A stretch of DNA of 64,000 bases from Luidia sarsii (GCA_949987565.1 OX465107.1:24463367-24527366), one strand, 5' to 3'; numbered from the stretch's first letter, positions 15,001 through 25,612 are shown. Translations and numbers: made by a program. Notes: a model not told the origin generated them from the sequence alone.

Positions 15001-18000
15001 TTGAAGCTAAGCTGGTTGAGATCGAGACCAGGTACGATGAGGCCGTCCGCCAGGCAGCCGACCTGGAGGCCCAGAACCAGCAGCTGGTGCGGGAGAACGA
15101 GGAGTTCTCCGGCGAGCTGCAGGAGTACAGCGACCAGATGAAGGAGGCCCGGGCGGCGGGCATCCAGCTACGGGCAGCGACGGCCGAGCTGGATAAGCTG
15201 CGCCGCCACCTGGGGGAGCGGGAGCATGTCATCATGCAGCTGCAGGTGGCCGGCGCCGAGAGCGAGGAGCGCCGCAGCCAGCAGGAGTCAGCCCACGAGG
15301 ACCTCCTCCGGGAGAGGGAGGGCCTGGCCCAGGAGCTGGAGGCCTGCCGCGGCCGGCTGGACTCCCTGGAGCAAGAGCGGGACCGCCTCGCCTCGGAGGC
15401 AGCCCAGCTGAGGGAGGCGGTCCAGCGGCACCGGGACGAGAGCGAGGCGCTGGGCGAGAGGCTCGGGGCGGCCCAGCGGGAGGTGCAGCAGCTGGGCGCC
15501 GACAACCAGGGCCTGCAGCTCAAGGCGCAGCAGGAGGGTACGGTGGACCAGCAGCTGCGGCAGTGGCAGGAGGCCTACGAGAGCGTCCGGGCGGAGCTGG
15601 GCACGGCTGAGGCTGAGCGACTGCAGGCCATGCAGAGCCTTCATCAGAGGGAGATGAGGTAGGCCTGTCTTAGTACCAAAAAAATAGTAATCATTCTATA
15701 ACAAATAAGACTTAAGGCTTTGCATGGTGGGTGAATCAATAAGAAGGTTTGCGGTGACACCATGTATAAGGTCTCCTAAAGAAGAGGTGTGGTTCTGAAA
15801 AGAACCTGAGTGGTAACTCGACGTTCCGACCAGTATGCTCTGGCCGTCTCCTGATTTGAATACTGCACACACAAAAATGTCCTTCTTGCGAAAACAAGAT
15901 GGAACTTTATTTTAACAAAGTTTGTTGATCAGTTCTTTAAAGAGGTTACAAATTTATGTGACTATGAAAAGTACCACTTTGAATTCAAATAAGCCTAGAG
16001 GTGTAGATATAATTGAATATAGAAACATGTTGCAAATGGCTTACTGACTGAAAATTCATATTCATTCTATCCTCTTCCCTCTCTCCCTCTCTCCCTCTCT
16101 CCCTCATCCTCCCCTCTCTCTTTGTCCCTCTTCCTTCCCCTCTCCCTCTCTCCCCCTCTCTCCTTCCCCAACTCCCTATCCTCCTCCCTCTCCCCCTCTT
16201 CCTCATCCTCCCTCATCCTCCCTCCCTCCCCCTTTCCTCCCTCCATCTCCCCTTTCCTCCCTCCCTCCCCCTCCTTTCCCAACTCCCTATCCACCTCCCT
16301 CTCCCCCTCTCCTTTGTTTTTCCTCTCTCAAGGTGCCAAGACATGACCCTACAGGTATCCGCTCTGATTGAGGAGCGTAACAGCCTGAGTATCCAGCTGC
16401 ACAACGCGGCCCGTGCCTCCAAGGACCTGCAGAAGGAGCTGAGGCAGACCGAGGCAGACAGACGGGTCCTGGCCCAGCGTCTGGAGGATGATGCCAGGAC
16501 CCACGTGGACCAAACCCAGGTACGGCCAGCCTAGCCGTTCACCCCCCCCCATCAGAAAGCACCTCTGTGAGAGGTCTGGCTTGGTGACTGGATGCCTCTC
16601 GATTGCATCCATTTCACTTGACCATTTCTGAGTTAAAGCCTTTTTCAATCTATTTTCTAATCTTTTTCAAATCTATGTTCAATCTAATCTATGGTTTTTC
16701 ACATGACGTCACAAAGGCTAATTAGCATGTCCACAGGAGCATCCAAATCCACAGAAGTGCGTGCAAATATCAAATCTGAGTATTTCCATTGGACATTTGA
16801 TGACTCAAAGGCGCGCGCGTTCCACGTACATCTTTGTGAATTGAACGGTGACCGGCAAAAAGCATGTGACTGAAAAACCTCTATAGTTCCTACCTACCTG
16901 AGCAGCATCTCATCAACGTCTTTGTTTATTTAGATTTGTTTGTTTCCTTTACAACTCTGCTATACTAGGTGCAGGCTGTTGAGGAACCAATTCTGAAAGC
17001 GGAAACCTCCGGTCTTCAGCAGAGTGCCCCTCCCAGCCAGCCAGCCATGCAGACAGAACTCATTGAAATCAGCAGAAGGTCAGCACCTAACTCATTTATA
17101 GCAGAATAATGATAGTACATATTATGTAGTATACAGTATATGATAAAAGATAGTACATGGGCTGAGCAATGAATGTTTTCAGGAATGCTTAAAAAAAAGT
17201 TGATATTAGGAGCTTCATGTATGTGTGTTGGAAGACTTCTATGATGTAGGTGCTCAGGTAGATAATGTAGACACACCATAGGGAGTTTGTGTAGAGGTCC
17301 ATGAGCAGGCAGAATGGGGCATGGCCATGCTCTTGTGCATACTTGTAGCCTCGTTAAAGTCTTCTAATTAAATGTTGCAACTTCTCATTCCTCAGGTTGG
17401 AAGAAGCTGAGCAGACCAGAGAGGTGCTTGCCAATGAGTTTGCTCAGCTGGAGGTAAGAAGCAAAAAGACAGTCTTCTATTAATTAACCCTAACCCCCTA
17501 GTGCTGCGTGCCTGGAACCCTCCTCAATCCTCCACAATCCTCCAATGTGAGTTTGTGCAAGATCCTCACTGCCTCAATCCTCCACAATCCTCCAATGTGA
17601 GTGTTTGTGCAAGATCCTCACTGCCTCAATCCTCCACAATCCTCCAATGTGAGTTTGTGCAAGATCCTCACTGCCTCAATCCTCCACAATCCTCCAATGT
17701 GAGTTTGTGCAAGATCCTCACTGCCTCAATCCTCCACAATCCTCCAATATGAGTTTGTGCATGTACATGTACCCCACTGCCTCAATCCTCCGCAGCTAAG
17801 TACATGTAAATGGATCCTTTGTTTATAGACAGCACATGCATGGAGCTATAAGTAGGTAGCTCCATTGTACGTGCCTTTGTCAAAGTTCCACAGCTTTTCA
17901 TATCCTCAAATATCCTCCAGTGTAAATCGAACAACCTTCTTCAATCCTCCATTACCCCCCCCCCCCCCCCGGAGGATTGAGGATGATTGAGGAATGTTGG

Positions 18001-21000
18001 GGTTTTAATGAGTGCTAACTCTTTGCACGCTGCTTATTTGCTGTGGACTCAAAACAGTTTTTACTGCACTGTTGTGATTGCATGGCTGTCTTTGATATCA
18101 AACAATATTGGGACCATGTGAAAGTGGAGTTTTGTATGCACGCTGAAGAGGCTAAATGGGCGGAGCTGCAGACCTCAAACCCAGAGTGCTCTGCTCAAAT
18201 GATGTACAAACTTTAAGCCTTGCATGATCTTTAAGGTTGCACAAGGTCCCATGCTCGAAGCTTAAACTTAAGGGTTAGGGTTAGGGGTAGACTCTGGGTT
18301 AGGATAAGGGTGACTGTCTGGGATAGGGTAGCCCATTCTAACCCTAGCCTTGACCTTTGCCCATACAGGAACCCTAACCTAAGCCCAAACCCTAACTGCA
18401 GCCCCAGCCCTTAATTTAGAAGTTTTGCAATTGATCTGATGTCGCCAGGCTTAAAGTTTGCACTTGACAATGTCACATTCATGAGGTCAATTGGGAACCT
18501 CTAATGCATTTTGGCAAGAGCTAGCGAGAATGCCCCTTCATTGTTTTGCTGTGTTTGCCTTTATAGCCTAAACTGCCTCTCCCTAAACTGGGCATCATTA
18601 GCGCCCATTCGTTATCCCGCTCTCATACTTCTGTACCAAATTTTGAACCAATCAAAGTCAACAGTTTTGAACATTTTCCGTTTCTTTCATCATCATTTAC
18701 TCATCGGCTTTGCCATTCAAATTGTACATACATCCGTCTTGCCTGTCTGACGAGCATGTCACTTTTCTTTATTTTATTTTTTTCATTTACCTTAATAGGG
18801 AAAAGCACCCACCTCTACTGACCAACTAACACTCGAGGTGGGTGGCTAGAGACACGCTTAATACTCTCTTATCCATCCTATAGATCTCTTCAAAACCACC
18901 CTTCTGCCCCGCACAATCAGAGATTTGAAGACAGACAGTCATGTTGCAAACTGCTTTACTGACACAAATGACCCAAATTCAAATCTCACAAGGGGTTGGA
19001 GGTCCCGAAGTCTCGATCGGAATACAAGACCCTCATTCATTGGGTGCCCAGCAGAAGGGCAGTTAGTGCAGGGCTCGACCTTAGCTTTAGCCCGACGTTC
19101 ATTGTCTAGTAAACACAGCTGTGGGCTAGTAAAATGACCCTCTTTGCTATCCCGGCGGACTAGTAAAAAGTAGACAGTGGTGTGGCGGCAAAAAAAAACA
19201 ATGCGGGCGGGGATGAGAAAGTAGAAACAAATCATTTGTTTTACTTGACCTAATAACCTTGTGTTAAAATTTAAATTCAATATTAGTTAGACAGGGCTAG
19301 TAAAACTTGCTGCGGGCTAGCAAAAAACTAAATTTACTAGCCCGGTAGGCTAGTTAAAAAAGAAATTAAGCGTGAGGCTTGCAGTGCGTTCAGACCATGA
19401 CATTGGCCTGTGTGCATATCGGACTGTCGGAGGATCAGTCTGTGTCTGAAGGAGTCACTGCCAGAATACAGTGGAACGTTGCTATTACGAACATCCCGGT
19501 ATCCATGGAAAATGTTCAATATACCAGTCGTTCCTTATAGAAGTTGCAGTCACATATCCACAGACGTGAAATTGGGAGCCAAATGCCGAATGTTTGGTAT
19601 ATCGTTATAGCGACTTTCCACAGTATAATGCCGCGTGACTTTCGGAACCACTTGGTGCCTGGGTTGAGCCACTTTGCCACACAGTGTAGGGAATTGAACA
19701 TCCCCCCCCATCCTATCGTTTGCCCTTTTCTCGTAGGCTGCCTTGCAGACAGAGCGCGACCAGCGTCTGCGGACAGAGGAGGCGCTGGTGCAGGCCCAGG
19801 ACCAGATCCGCGTCTACGAGCACCAGCCCGCGAAGCCGCCGCCCGCCGCCGCCGTCACGGCGCCCTCGCCTGACACCCAGGTCCAGATGGATGACTATGA
19901 GCAGACAGAGGACACACCACTGCTTCAGCCCTACAACGCCGGTCACGTGCTCAGTAGGTTCTGCCTCATTGTCTCGCTTTTTTAAAAAAGGTTTCTAATT
20001 TTTTAAGTAACAACAAAAAGAACAATTGTAGGATTTCTAAGCCCTTAGTCTGATTGCTTGACACCAGGGTCTGTGGCTGTGGCATCACTCTTAGCCACAT
20101 TTTCAGAAACATGGATGCAGTCTGCCTTTGAGAAAGGTCCTGCCTACAATCGGCATTCTTCAAAATTGAGACTTGCATTTGCATTTTAGCCACTTAAAAG
20201 TCAGCAAAACAGTCATTGACTTTAACTGAAGCAAAATTTTTCAAAATTATCGGTCCAAGAGGGATGGATGTCTTCAGGTTTTCTGGTTATAGAAATGAAG
20301 TAAATGCAAAAAAAAACTGTTGCAAACTGCTCACTGATTACAATAACCTGCAATACATAAATCTCAAAAGTTTGAGGGACTGGCGTTTCGATCCAGCAGG
20401 ACCTTTGAGAAAGGTCCTGCTAGGATCGAAACTTCAGGCCGTCTAACTTTTGAGATTCTAGAAATGGTTATAAAAACCACACAGCAAGCAGTTGTTACTT
20501 CAAAGGCAAAGGGTCAGCTAGAAATAGAGTGATTAAGCACCACAGACATACAACCCTCCAATACATCTCATTTGTCTCATTTTGTCTCTGGTTCCTCTGC
20601 AGCACGTCAAGCTGGGTCTCTGGCTTCCCAAGTCCTGAACTGGATTCAAGGTCGAAGGTCAGTTTGTCAACACCCCGCCCCCCAATCTGACTCCCACTCT
20701 CTTAAAAGGATTTGTTTGTTTTTACACTGAAAACATAACTCTGTATGAACAAATGTTGCATGGTTATCTTCAGATTCCCAACCAGTTTTAGAAACTCCCC
20801 CCTTGATGTAGATTCAAAGGAAATGTACTCAAACCTTCCAACTGACCCCAATACTCTTGTGTGTGTGTCTTTATTTTTTGTGTTCCATCCTGCAGTCTGG
20901 TCCCATCCTTCTCTGAACAGTACCGCGGCGATTGGGTCTAGATCAAAAATGGTTTGGACATAGGTGGGACCCTTTCTGTTCTCTAATTCAGCCCTTAATC

Positions 21001-23174
21001 CTTGTCCCGCCCTGCCCCGCCTCCTTCCCTGTCTTCCTAGTACAGGAAGAGCAAAAACAAACAAGGATACTTCAATATTTTATATGCATGCTTTAAAAAC
21101 CAAATCAATTATTCAATTTAAAAGTTACAATCTCCCCATTGACTTAAGCCACCCGATATGATATGATTTTGCGGTGAGAAGACTGCACTTCAACAAGGGT
21201 TTGCCCTACCCAATGCGTCATTAAATGCTAAAGTGCTTTGCCCGATTGCCTATTGGATCAGATTCGAATCCACCTCACGGCCACGACCAGCTTACTGGCG
21301 GTCCAGTGGTTCAGACATCTGCACTAGAAAACAATCACAGGTTGCAATCCAGACCAAGCTGCCTGTATTTTTGCAAGCAAACAGGGCAAGCAAACAGGGC
21401 AAAGCAAGCAAACAGGGCAAAGCACTGAGCATGCCTTGTTTCATTGCAGGTCGCATAGGGCAAACCCTTGTTCAAGTCCCCTGATTTTTGAGTCTGTAGG
21501 CCTATTCGTCAGTCCTTGCTGAATCTTTTTTTATTGTCGGTCTGTTGTCTGTTTCAAAATGATTCTGCTTGGATCAGAACATCAGTCTTTTTCACTAACG
21601 CTTTGTGATCATCGCACAAGGCAAAATCGATTGCTTAAACTTAGCGTTCGTTGTACCGCTAGATTGTGATGGATTTCAGACTAAGCGATCGATTTTGGCG
21701 TTTGCGATGATTGCAAAGCGTTATTGAAATCGGCCCTTGCAGTCTTAAAACTTGCTTTTTGGTAATCACGATAACTCTCTGGATCTAAATACACATGATA
21801 CAGGACAGGATAGTGAACAGATTTTGATTTTCCTTTGTTTCTTTGGGGGTTTTTTTCTTCTCATTTTGCAATTTGTTTCCCAACTATTCAGCTTGTGTGT
21901 GTTCCCCAACGGGTCTTTTCCTCATTCCTGTCATCATCCAATTCTCAAACTGCCTCATATACCAGTTTAAGCATCTTGGATGCATTTCAGAACTTTGTGC
22001 CATCTATCCAAAGTTTGTGGGGTTTTTTCCTTCAAATAATTATGGTCACAAGTAAACAAAAAGTCTGGGTGCTGTCTCAAAGATTCTCCTTCACCTTCAA
22101 ATGCAGTTTGATAATCATGTTGTTTTCTTAATCCGCCTTCTCTGGGTTTTGAATTATTTTGTTTCATTGGTGAGACTGCCTGATCTGACCTTTGCCTTGT
22201 ATCGGCGACATTTCCAACAAGTGGTGAAACATTGATGAAAGTGACTGTTGCATACAACACACCGCAAGACAAATATCAGTATCACGTCGCATTATTAGAG
22301 AGGTTTTGCAAGCAAATGGATACGGTTAGTGCAATGGATATGTCATCAATTATGATGTCATATGCTACTAATACTATCCGTTAAACGTGCAGATGACACA
22401 GATATTGCGCTTGCTACACATAAGGAAGAAACAAGTATGAAAATTCAAATTTCTATTTTGTTTTCTTGTCTATGGCGTTGATCAGAAATGAGTAATCGCT
22501 GAATATGTGCAAGCCATTTTTGTGAGTTTCAACAACTTTGAAACATGCGGAGATTAGTCTCAATGTTGGGTATCAAAACGTGGTAGCATGGTGTCGGAAG
22601 TAGACTTCATTTTAGACTACACAGCGTTTGGATTGCAAGCAGCTCCATGAATACAACTGGGATTGCGAAACAGGAGAGTGGACACCAAATAGTACAGAAA
22701 TGTATGTGTACGCGTATCCATTCACGGGCAAAACCTCTCCAATAACCTTTGACTTGCGAACACTTTTGACTCTACCATTAAAAGATGCGCAAATATACAT
22801 TTTGCAAAATGTTACCTTTCAAAGCGTTATTTACAATAGGCTTTTTTTTTTGCTGCATGGATAGAATCACCAGTTTGTGAAAACGTTGATGATACGTACA
22901 TCCCACTTTGGAGACTTTGTTGTTGTAAAGTTGCTCTGAAAACTCAATTCTCCTCTTGTGATTCTCCCCTTTCTCCTCCTCCTCCTCCTCCTCATCTTCC
23001 GCTCCTCTTCCCCTCCGCTTCGTTCTCCGCTTCCTTCCCCTCCTCCTCCTCCTCCCCTGATGCAGCAGATATTTCAAGCGGCTGAGGAGATCACAGCCCA
23101 ACCTGCGTGGGGTTGCAATGGTCTATGCCCTGACCCTGCACGTGCTCGTCATGTACCTCTTGATGACTTGCTAA
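69..23174 (+). CDS. GOLGB1: Giantin-like golgin, GOLGB1 family (5' end outside window)
   Basis: Giantin is a tail-anchored Golgi membrane coiled-coil protein that tethers vesicles and organises cisternae. Exons read directly: 69-186, 981-1132, 2320-2505, 5234-5384, 6171-6367, 6877-7020, 9606-15658, 16333-16519, 16969-17078, 17396-17453, 19737-19953, 20603-20657, 23069-23174. All junctions are GT/AG and every phase agrees, giving about 2,577 codons before TAA at 23172. Almost all of it is Glu/Gln/Leu/Lys heptad coiled coil. Towards the C-terminus come the family-like segments LIEERNSLSIQLHNAA and ERDQRLRTEEALVQAQDQI, a DTPLLQPY linker, then a basic stretch and a hydrophobic tail (VAMVYALTLHVLVMYLLMTC) ending at the last codon. 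That order and the Y..LH tail anchor match giantin as I know it. Human giantin has about 3,260 residues, so roughly 700 N-terminal residues may lie upstream. CASP and golgin-84 are the alternatives, but their coiled coils are much shorter. Confidence 0.85.
187..980. other. Giantin intron with degenerate tRNA-like and SINE sequence
   Basis: The intron between the first two visible giantin exons. A piece near 265-345 read on the minus strand has a B-box-like run (gggttggaatcccgcc) but no convincing A box. A clearer SINE occupies about 795-925. Nothing else was recognised. Confidence 0.4.
795..925 (-). mobile_element. tRNA-derived SINE copy (family S)
   Basis: On the minus strand: a head resembling ccaccccggcaaggact, then a tRNA-like body with A box tagctcagatcgtaagagc and B box gagttcaagtccaag. 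Same family as the copies at 23.9, 27.6, 30.6, 31.0, 31.1-31.3, 52.9 and 56.9 kb. Confidence 0.7.
1187..1312 (+). repeat. Degenerate Penelope-type foldback (family A)
   Basis: Read as the family A consensus with many substitutions: cgggacctttgacaaa, then gtcctgctagaatcgaaa, then the tail gagatttacattttgattc. It starts just after the exon ending at 1132. Confidence 0.5.
1430..3190. repeat. Local segmental duplications within giantin introns
   Basis: Blocks occur twice on either side of the exon at 2320-2505. A block containing gttcatgctaacaaatg recurs at about 1497 and 2550. A block containing ggtggaccatgtagctta recurs at about 1823 and 3072. A short block around gcaacaggtttgatg recurs at about 1455, 2095 and 2195. 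The exon itself is present once. The layout suggests tandem duplication followed by divergence. Confidence 0.7.
3775..4014. mobile_element. MITE with GGGCCCAATTTCATA-type inverted termini (family E)
   Basis: Inverted ends: ggggccaatttcatagagcc at the left and ggctctatgaaattgggccc at the right, about 240 bp apart. The interior repeats gcttaag/ctaagcagg motifs. A second copy lies near 41057-41636. Confidence 0.75.
4015..5233. other. Giantin intron, no recognised feature
   Basis: AT-rich unique-looking intron sequence. The last 120 bp are a long C/T-rich tract leading to the acceptor at 5232-5233. Confidence 0.5.
5803..6005. mobile_element. MITE with AAAACCCGG inverted termini (family C)
   Basis: Left end ggcccttttccaaaacccgg and right end ccgggttttggaaaagagtc form a terminal inverted repeat of about 18 bp around 165 bp of interior. 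Related copies: 37384-37620, 41175-41330 (half) and 54428-54663. Confidence 0.75.
6003..6155. mobile_element. Repeat with CTTACGATG/CATCGTAAG hairpin (family D)
   Basis: Contains cttacaatggataacccatcgtaag-type complementary arms, then gtatggtttccatgcatcgc. The same block occurs at 32357-32500 and 51716-51890. It abuts a family C element and ends just before the acceptor of the exon at 6171. Confidence 0.65.
6440..6600. mobile_element. Degenerate family B MITE copy
   Basis: The order matches family B with substitutions: ctcctgacagc, gcctgaaacgtacagttacc, cttttcagagacacac, then the terminus catggtgtcactgcaaat. It lies in the intron after the exon ending at 6367. Confidence 0.5.
7112..8435. repeat. 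74-bp satellite, 18 near-identical copies
   Basis: Direct count: the unit starting agaagagatgatgtgcgtgg recurs every 74 bp from 7112 to the last start at 8370, exactly 17 steps. Copies are essentially identical; the only difference seen is ttctctttt for ttgtctttt in the last unit. Each unit contains ggtgtcactgcaaa, the terminus of family B MITEs. The sequence just before the array (tttgcagtgacacca, 7081-7095) is its inverted partner. No variable spacers are present, so this is not a CRISPR-type array. Confidence 0.95.
8578..9362. mobile_element. Repeat bounded by caggccttgaatt and its complement (family J)
   Basis: Ends caggccttgaatt (about 8579) and aattcaaggcctgg (about 9345) are inverted. 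Both flanking parts are rich in GGCC-containing motifs such as cactttggccttgccc and ccttggtgcccc. The 500-bp middle looks unrelated and includes a gagggcgccc palindromic core near 8960. A second element of similar design lies at 57414-58665. Confidence 0.55.
9606..15658 (+). CDS. GOLGB1: Giant coiled-coil exon of giantin (about 2,017 codons)
   Basis: A single 6,053-bp open exon, phase 0 in and phase 2 out. The acceptor follows a long C tract (cacag at 9601-9605) and the donor is gag-atg-ag/gtaggc. The product is uninterrupted coiled coil with recurring heptads. Three Lys-rich islands stand out: EKRISMLREKCKKVMHERND near 11.95 kb, YGKLLIKAKEMKAKSEAA near 12.57 kb and QNEKLKERLTKVNEARKKLG near 14.2 kb. 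Codon use is strongly GC3-rich, unlike the flanking introns. Several long antisense open frames over this exon are shadows of the low-complexity coding sequence. A very long internal exon is also known from vertebrate giantin genes, which supports the call. Confidence 0.9.
15735..15865. mobile_element. Family B MITE, one arm
   Basis: Contains ggtttgcggtgacaccatgt, gaagaggtgtggttctga, cctgagtggtaactcgacgt and a diverged ttccgaccagtatgctctgg. The preceding flank (ttaaggctttgcatggtggg) is also found beside the copies at 52.07-52.35 and 55.14-55.25 kb, so it belongs to the element. Confidence 0.75.
16060..16320. repeat. CT-rich polypyrimidine tract
   Basis: About 260 bp of ccctctctcc/tcctccctcc-type sequence directly upstream of the giantin exon at 16333, where it extends the pyrimidine tract far beyond a normal length. 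Confidence 0.9.
17500..17995. repeat. 50-bp tandem array of ATCCTCC motifs with an inverted end
   Basis: About five units of period 50 bp (one is 52) containing tcaatcctccacaatcctcc and gagtttgtgcaagatcctc, at 17510-17760. After a gap come ttcaatcctccat, a run of about 18 C, and ggaggattgagg in inverse orientation (17935-17990), so the motif can fold back on itself. Compare the ATCCTGC array at 29880-30340. Confidence 0.85.
18255..18410. repeat. Telomere-like TTAGGG/CCCTAA-rich segment
   Basis: One side has agggttagggttaggg and the other has aaccctaacctaagccc, about 90 bp apart, giving an inverted arrangement. A similar but weaker block is at about 62860-62925. These look like repeat-element interiors rather than telomere healing, because the runs are short and degenerate. 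Confidence 0.5.
19070..19350. repeat. Interspersed CTAGCCCG/GGGCTAG repeat (family I)
   Basis: Begins gggctcgaccttagc, repeats gggctagtaaaa several times and contains tgcgggcggggatgagaaag. A near copy lies at 50255-50520. There is no open frame of note. Confidence 0.75.
19468..19626. mobile_element. Short MITE with pogo/Tigger-like termini (family H)
   Basis: Ends acagtggaacgttgctatta and gttatagcgactttccacag are inverted and flanked by T/A. The cagtggaac start resembles pogo/Tigger ends. A second copy lies at 33261-33363. No transposase is visible. Confidence 0.6.
20120..20455. repeat. Family A foldback pieces in a giantin intron
   Basis: A half copy near 20120 (tgcctttgagaaaggtcc), then at 20361-20454 a near-palindrome: cgtttcgatccagcaggacc followed by its complement ggtcctgctaggatcgaaac and an aaaagtttgag/cttttgagat outer stem. 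Confidence 0.8.
21596..21736. mobile_element. MITE with AACGCTTTG/CAAAGCGTT ends
   Basis: Left aacgctttgtgatcatcgc and right gcgatgattgcaaagcgtt are inverted, about 100 bp apart. A second inner pair (caaaatcgattgctta and taagcgatcgattttg) extends the hairpin. Confidence 0.7.
21740..23060. other. Last giantin intron, no gene seen
   Basis: AT-rich sequence with no recognised repeat family until the TCC-rich tract (22970-23060) that forms the pyrimidine tract of the final exon. Confidence 0.5.
23069..23174 (+). CDS. GOLGB1: Terminal giantin exon with C-terminal membrane anchor
   Basis: Starts after a TCC-rich pyrimidine tract and gcagcag. It completes a phase-2 codon and encodes a basic segment (RYFKRLRRSQPNLRG) followed by about 20 hydrophobic residues, with TAA at 23172-23174. 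Basic residues directly before a C-terminal TM fit a type IV (tail-anchored) Golgi protein. A different frame over the same bases runs on into the CAGC array as a Ser-Gln-Pro-Ala repeat, but it does not fit the splice phase. Confidence 0.85.
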
Positions 23175-23195
23175 GGTGGGCCACCTCCAAATCCA

Positions 23196-23530
<335 letters not shown>

Positions 23531-23609
23531 TCCAAAATTGTATCGTAGCTCATATTTATAGAGAAATGAACCCGCAGCCGGGTTGACAAGAAATCATTGT
23601 GTGCATATG

Positions 23610-23615
23610 AATAAA
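23610..23615 (+). terminator. Candidate giantin polyadenylation signal AATAAA
   Basis: The first canonical AATAAA after the giantin stop (436 bp downstream, past the CAGC array). Inferred from the motif only. Confidence 0.4.
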
Positions 23616-23878
23616 AACGCTGACATGGATCCTAGAAGATAAAAAAGCAGATAATTGTGAGAGTCTCTTCACTTTAAGAAGAGCTCCATCATATCCTTGA
23701 CATCGGTCTGGTTTGTGCATACCGTGCGGCCACAATGGCATCTGGTGCCATTTTTGACTGCCAGGTGACTCCAGATAGGCCAGCTAGGGGTGAACTGGAG
23801 GAAGGGGCATGCCATAGCATTGAAGGAGGCAGAGCTGAAGCCCAGCTATCAGTGTACAAACTGTTAATGCTTCTGACT

Positions 23879-24020
23879 GGTGCCCCCACCCTAGCAATGT
23901 TTAGTTATTTGGGAAGGCTGCCATCTAAGGGCTGGATAGCTCGGGTGGTAAGAACACTTGAATGTCGAGCCAAATGTCTCGGGGTCCAAGTCCCGGTCCA
24001 CTCAAATTTGTCTTTGCTAT
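23879..24020 (+). mobile_element. tRNA-derived SINE copy (family S)
   Basis: Head with tttgggaaggctgccatc, A box tagctcgggtggtaagaac, B box gggtccaagtcccggtcc, then the 3' part ttgtctttgctatt. Confidence 0.8.
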
Positions 24021-24745
24021 TATTTCCAGGAGTAAACTTCCATAAATTAAATAGGATGGGGATATTATATACAGTGCGGTAAAAAGAAGTCAGGAAAAGA
24101 GATTAGCCAGAAGAGTACGGGCGTATTTTTTATTATTCTTATTGAGTATCTGAACATTAAATTAAAGCGGCATTGTATCCGGTTATTCATGAGTGCATGC
24201 AAAGGTGTGGAGATTAATGCTTGTAATTACTGGAGATTTGTTTTCCTTTGTAAATAATGTAAAGACAATATCAAAGACTGACCATATTGGTGCGAGATTT
24301 AAATAGTCTACCTTGGACAATTGGTTATTATTTTTCAGGCGGGAAGTATTTTTTAGATCAGTAATTTTTTTAATCGTATTTTTTAAATTTTAATCTGGGA
24401 ATCTGGGAGATGCTTTGAACTGTAAGAGATGCATTGGTCTCTCTCAAACTAATCAGTTTTCCCAACCCTACCCCTATCCCATTCCCACCCTTTCCTTGAC
24501 ATTCCCTCTACATTTTCGCCTGGTATTCAACTTTCAAGTGCTGTATTCTAAACAAAAACCTCTGCCATGAATCTGATAGTGAAAATCTTTCTCTTATCTA
24601 GGCTCCATGCAGTTTCAAACCATCACCCACTTGTCACCAAGCCTGTGATTTTACTGTCCCCAGTAGTCTCCAATTACCCACCCATCTTCAGCCCTGTCAA
24701 CCCATTCCTAGCCATCCAGCAACCCAGTACCCATTAGCCCATTCA
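24021..24745. other. Intergenic, nothing recognised
   Basis: AT-rich to 24420, then C-rich sequence that grades into the minisatellite. No open frame or repeat family was identified. Confidence 0.5.
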
Positions 24746-25612
24746 TCAGTTACCTTGTACCACCATTCTTCCCACCTAGTACCAGTACCCATTTACCCCA
24801 TCGCTACCCCATCCTACATCCAGAAGCAACCTACCCCCATCACCTACCTTGTACCACCATTCTTCCCACCTAGTACCCAGTACCCATTTACCCCATCTCT
24901 ACCCCATCCTACATCCAGAAGCAACCTACCCCCATCACCTACCTTGTACCTCAATTCTTCCCACCTAGTACCCAGTACCCATTTACCCCATCTCTACCCC
25001 ATCCTACATCCAGAAGCAACCTACCCCCATCACCTACCTTGTACCTCAATTCTTCCCACCTAGTACCAGTACCCATTTACCCCATCTCTACCCCATCCTA
25101 CATCCAGAAGCAACCTACCCCCATCACCTACCTTGTACCTCAATTCTTCCCACCTAGTACCCAGTACCCATTTACCCCATCTCTACCCCATCCTACATCC
25201 AGAAGCAACCTACCCCCATCACCTACCTTGTACCACCATTCTTCCCACGGAGTACCCAGTACCCATTTACCCCATCTCTACCCCATCCTACATCCAGAAG
25301 CAACCTACCCCCATCACCTACCTTGTACCACCATTCTTCCCACGGAGTACCCAGTACCCATTTACCCCATCTCTACCCCATCCTACATCCAGAAGCAACC
25401 TACCCCCATCACCTACCTTGTACCTCAATTCTTCCCACCTAGTACCCAGTACCCATTTACCCCATCTCTACCCCATCCTACATCCAGAAGCAACCTACCC
25501 CCATCACCTACCTTGTACCTCAATTCTTCCCACCTAGTACCCAGTACCCATTTACCCCATCTCTACCCCATCCTACATCCAGAAGCAACCTACCCCCATC
25601 ACCTACCTTGTA
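24746..25612. repeat. 95-bp minisatellite, nine units
   Basis: The anchor cagaagcaacctaccc occurs at 24821, 24916, 25011, 25105, 25200, 25295, 25390, 25485 and 25580: spacing 95 bp with one 94. Units differ at a few positions (accaccatt or acctcaatt; cccaccta or cccacgga). Because 95 is not a multiple of three, open frames cycle through all three phases, which explains the long Pro/Tyr-rich frames; they are not genes. Confidence 0.95.

Noticed and set aside
9632..15644. Many long antisense frames opposite the giantin exon
   Set aside because: Low-complexity Glu/Leu/Lys/Gln codons rarely produce stops on the other strand; composition is Ser/Leu-rich and no minus-strand splice structure is seen.
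18255..18410. Interstitial telomere from chromosome fusion
   Set aside because: The TTAGGG runs are only two to three units and degenerate, arranged as inverted arms with a similar block elsewhere in the window.
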